Position numbers and translations under genes: made by a program. DNA of 22,299 nt from Lentisphaeria bacterium (GTDB taxonomy: Bacteria > Verrucomicrobiota > Lentisphaeria > Victivallales > UBA1829), in NCBI GenBank assembly GCA_017623265.1, contig JAGAPM010000333.1, forward strand, positions 1-22,299, written 5' to 3'. Under the pieces are notes generated by a model that worked only from the letters and a program-made list of their open reading frames with translations, did no database searches and was not told the DNA's origin. How positions within the stretch are numbered: the first letter of the stretch is position 1; the number at the start of each line of letters is the position of its first letter. Below, one piece after another: positions 20,669 through 22,299 of this stretch.

Positions 20669-22299
20669 TTTCCAATCCTCCAGATATCAAAGCGTGGATA
20701 TTTCTTTCCGGCAAGGATGCCATCCCGGACATCAATAAAATTGTACCCTTGCATGGCTTTATCCGGTCCGGACCGGGTACTGACCGGCTTCGGAGCGAGT
20801 GGATCCTGCAGACTGTATGCGGTAATCGTTCTGCCGTCGGCGATGTAGAGTTTTCCGCCTTCATACTTGATCCCCAACACACTTGCCCCTCTGTGCATCT
20901 CCGGTTCTGCAGCAACAAACGGCTTGGCGGGATCTTTCACATCCACGATACGGAACGGAGTGTTTCTGCCATAGGGTGCAAAGTAAAGCAAGTTGTTGAT
21001 CCGTATCATCTTGTAAGAGTTTCCAAACAACGGGATGCAGGAGAGTTCTTTCAGATGATTGCCTTCGATCCGGAAGATGGTCAGCTTGTTTCTGCCGTTG
21101 ACATAAAGCAGATCGCCCTGCACAGCGATGTCCGACCAGAAAGGAACGGCTTTGCTCTTGTTGAATGTTTGAACGGGCGTTACATCCGGTAATTTTGCGG
21201 TGTCCAGAACGGAAAGGAAATTTCCCTGTGCCAGATAGATCTTTCCGGAATCTTCCACAATACAGGCGGCAGGTCCTTTGATGTTTGCCCGGAGCTGCGG
21301 AGCGGAGGGATCGGAAATGTCCAGCAGCGCATCCGGTGCGAAAAGGTATTTATCCTTCCAGTTGTAAAAAGCGAAGGGGGGGATCACGATGTCGTAACGG
21401 AAGGCAAGTCCCGGAGCGGCTTGCCAGGAGAAAGTCAGATCCGGCAGCATATCCCGGTTCTGGATCTTTTCCATGTTGAAGCCGTAAAGCACATAATTTT
21501 TTCCCTGCCGGTCCACACTGTAAACATAAGGTTTGCAAATCACCACGGGAGCTTCCCCGTGAACCATCGGGATCGAAAGGACTTTCCCCGCCCGGTCCAC
21601 AATCTGAATCCACTGGGCAGACCGGGCAAGATATTTCCCGCAGCCTGCCATGTGACCATTCCGGTCAACATTTGGAAGTTTCTGAAGCAGAACGACTTTC
21701 CCGTCGGAAAGAGATTTACTGAACATCTCACCGGCATTTTCCGTGATCAGTTCCAGCGAGTTCCGATCACCACGGGGAATCACGCGGATGATCTTTTCCC
21801 CATTCAACGGCAGATCCTTTTTTGTTTCTGCGCAGATGAGCCGGTTTTTATGGAGAAGGAAACAATTTTTTCCATCGGAATAAATTCCTTCGATCCGGAA
21901 GGGCAGCAGTTCGCGCCGTGGTTCCGTTTCCCCCTTTCTGAACTTCAACAGCGTATTGGGCGAGGCTTTGTTCACGCAGTAAAGGGTACCGTCCGGAGTC
22001 GCAGCCATGGCAGTAAGCGGTTTGGACTCTTCCAACATCCGTTCAAAGAGCAGCCGTCCATCCGGCATGATGCGGTAAACCCGGATCCCATCACGGGTAT
22101 TGGCGTAGAGACAAGTTCCGTCCGTTGCCAGTTTTCGGACACCTCCCGCAGGGAAAGAGATCAGGTGATTTTCCAGAACGACCGGTTTTCCCTGTTGCCA
22201 TCCGGTGGCGGAAAGAATGGAATAATCCGTGGCAAGATATAGAAATTTCTCTTTGACGCAGAGCATATCCATCACATATCCGGCAGAAATCAGCCCGCC
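20665..22299 (-). CDS. Beta-propeller protein, LVIVD-like (N-terminal end outside window)
   Basis: The frame stays open to the right edge, so at least 544 residues are present and the true start lies beyond base 22299. A GTG and two ATG codons at 22264-22275 are possible starts, but the frame upstream of them continues without a stop and no Shine-Dalgarno or signal peptide is seen there, so I treat them as internal. The sequence is a long series of blade-like strands: EKFLYLATDYSILSATG, LYANTRDGIRVYRI, GTLYCVNKASPNTLLKF, GKIYLAQGNFLSVLDT, DLLYVNGRNKLTIFRIEG, LLYFAPYGRNTPFRIVDV and GKLYIADGRTITAYSLQ. The FRIVDVKDPAKP and YSLQDPLAPKP turns are LVIVD-type. Its length allows two propellers or one large one. 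Its stop codon overlaps the start of the next propeller gene (ATGA), so the two are translationally coupled. Function unknown. Confidence 0.85.
   Translation of the reverse strand, partial: GGLISAGYVMDMLCVKEKFLYLATDYSILSATGWQQGKPVVLENHLISFPAGGVRKLATDGTCLYANTRDGIRVYRIMPDGRLLFERMLEESKPLTAMAATPDGTLYCVNKASPNTLLKFRKGETEPRRELLPFRIEGIYSDGKNCFLLHKNRLICAETKKDLPLNGEKIIRVIPRGDRNSLELITENAGEMFSKSLSDGKVVLLQKLPNVDRNGHMAGCGKYLARSAQWIQIVDRAGKVLSIPMVHGEAPVVICKPYVYSVDRQGKNYVLYGFNMEKIQNRDMLPDLTFSWQAAPGLAFRYDIVIPPFAFYNWKDKYLFAPDALLDISDPSAPQLRANIKGPAACIVEDSGKIYLAQGNFLSVLDTAKLPDVTPVQTFNKSKAVPFWSDIAVQGDLLYVNGRNKLTIFRIEGNHLKELSCIPLFGNSYKMIRINNLLYFAPYGRNTPFRIVDVKDPAKPFVAAEPEMHRGASVLGIKYEGGKLYIADGRTITAYSLQDPLAPKPVSTRSGPDKAMQGYNFIDVRDGILAGKKYPRFDIWRIGK

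Noticed and set aside
1..22299. CRISPR arrays, tRNA or rRNA genes, insertion sequences, phage modules
   Set aside because: No regularly spaced direct repeats, cloverleaf sequences, transposase or integrase motifs, or terminal inverted repeats were seen on either strand.

Overview
The window looks like a chromosomal segment of a moderately GC-rich Gram-negative bacterium. Lipoprotein and Sec signal peptides are frequent, most starts have Shine-Dalgarno sites, and several promoters carry a TATATT-like -10. The gene mix (Na+-pump decarboxylase beta subunit, Gfo/Idh/MocA oxidoreductase, PHP phosphoesterase, PIN-PhoH ATPase, Sel1 and BspA-type LRR exported proteins, LVIVD-like beta-propellers) would suit the Lentisphaerota/Victivallis side of the PVC group. 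That placement is inference from gene content and style, not a database result. I see no rRNA, tRNA, CRISPR array, insertion sequence, integrase or phage module. No gene-free stretch exceeds 300 bases.

Layout, left to right. (1) 1-1285: the 3' end of an oadB-like gene with a strong terminator, then a small lipoprotein gene with its own terminator. (2) 1286-5376: uvrA followed, without a terminator, by an alpha/beta-hydrolase lipoprotein. (3) 5378-6737, minus strand: an LD-carboxypeptidase (peptidase S66) followed by a 137-residue protein I do not recognise. (4) 6900-9060: a Gfo/Idh/MocA dehydrogenase converging on a PHP-domain phosphoesterase, with a strong hairpin between them. (5) 9307-11494: a major facilitator transporter and a family 2 glycosyltransferase in one transcription unit. 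(6) 11489-13595, minus strand: a PIN-PhoH ATPase followed one base later by a metallo-beta-lactamase-fold hydrolase. (7) 13789-18114: a secreted Sel1-repeat protein, then a 1002-residue lipoprotein with TPR-like repeats and a BspA-type LRR domain. (8) 18122-22299, minus strand: a beta-propeller protein that runs off the right edge, a second exported propeller protein overlapping it by ATGA, and a YifB/ComM-type AAA+ ATPase.

How the genes work together: most units are housekeeping or envelope functions, namely DNA repair (uvrA), peptidoglycan recycling (S66 peptidase), RNA or stress biology (PIN-PhoH) and ion-coupled decarboxylation (oadB-like). The more distinctive part is the set of exported repeat proteins: Sel1, TPR plus LRR, and two propellers. 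The Sel1 leader carries an intrinsic-terminator-like hairpin between its predicted promoter and its start codon, which is the clearest candidate for unexplained regulation. Three convergent gene pairs have stop codons 7 bases or less apart with no terminator between them. I did not find a clear new defence, mobile or biosynthetic system.
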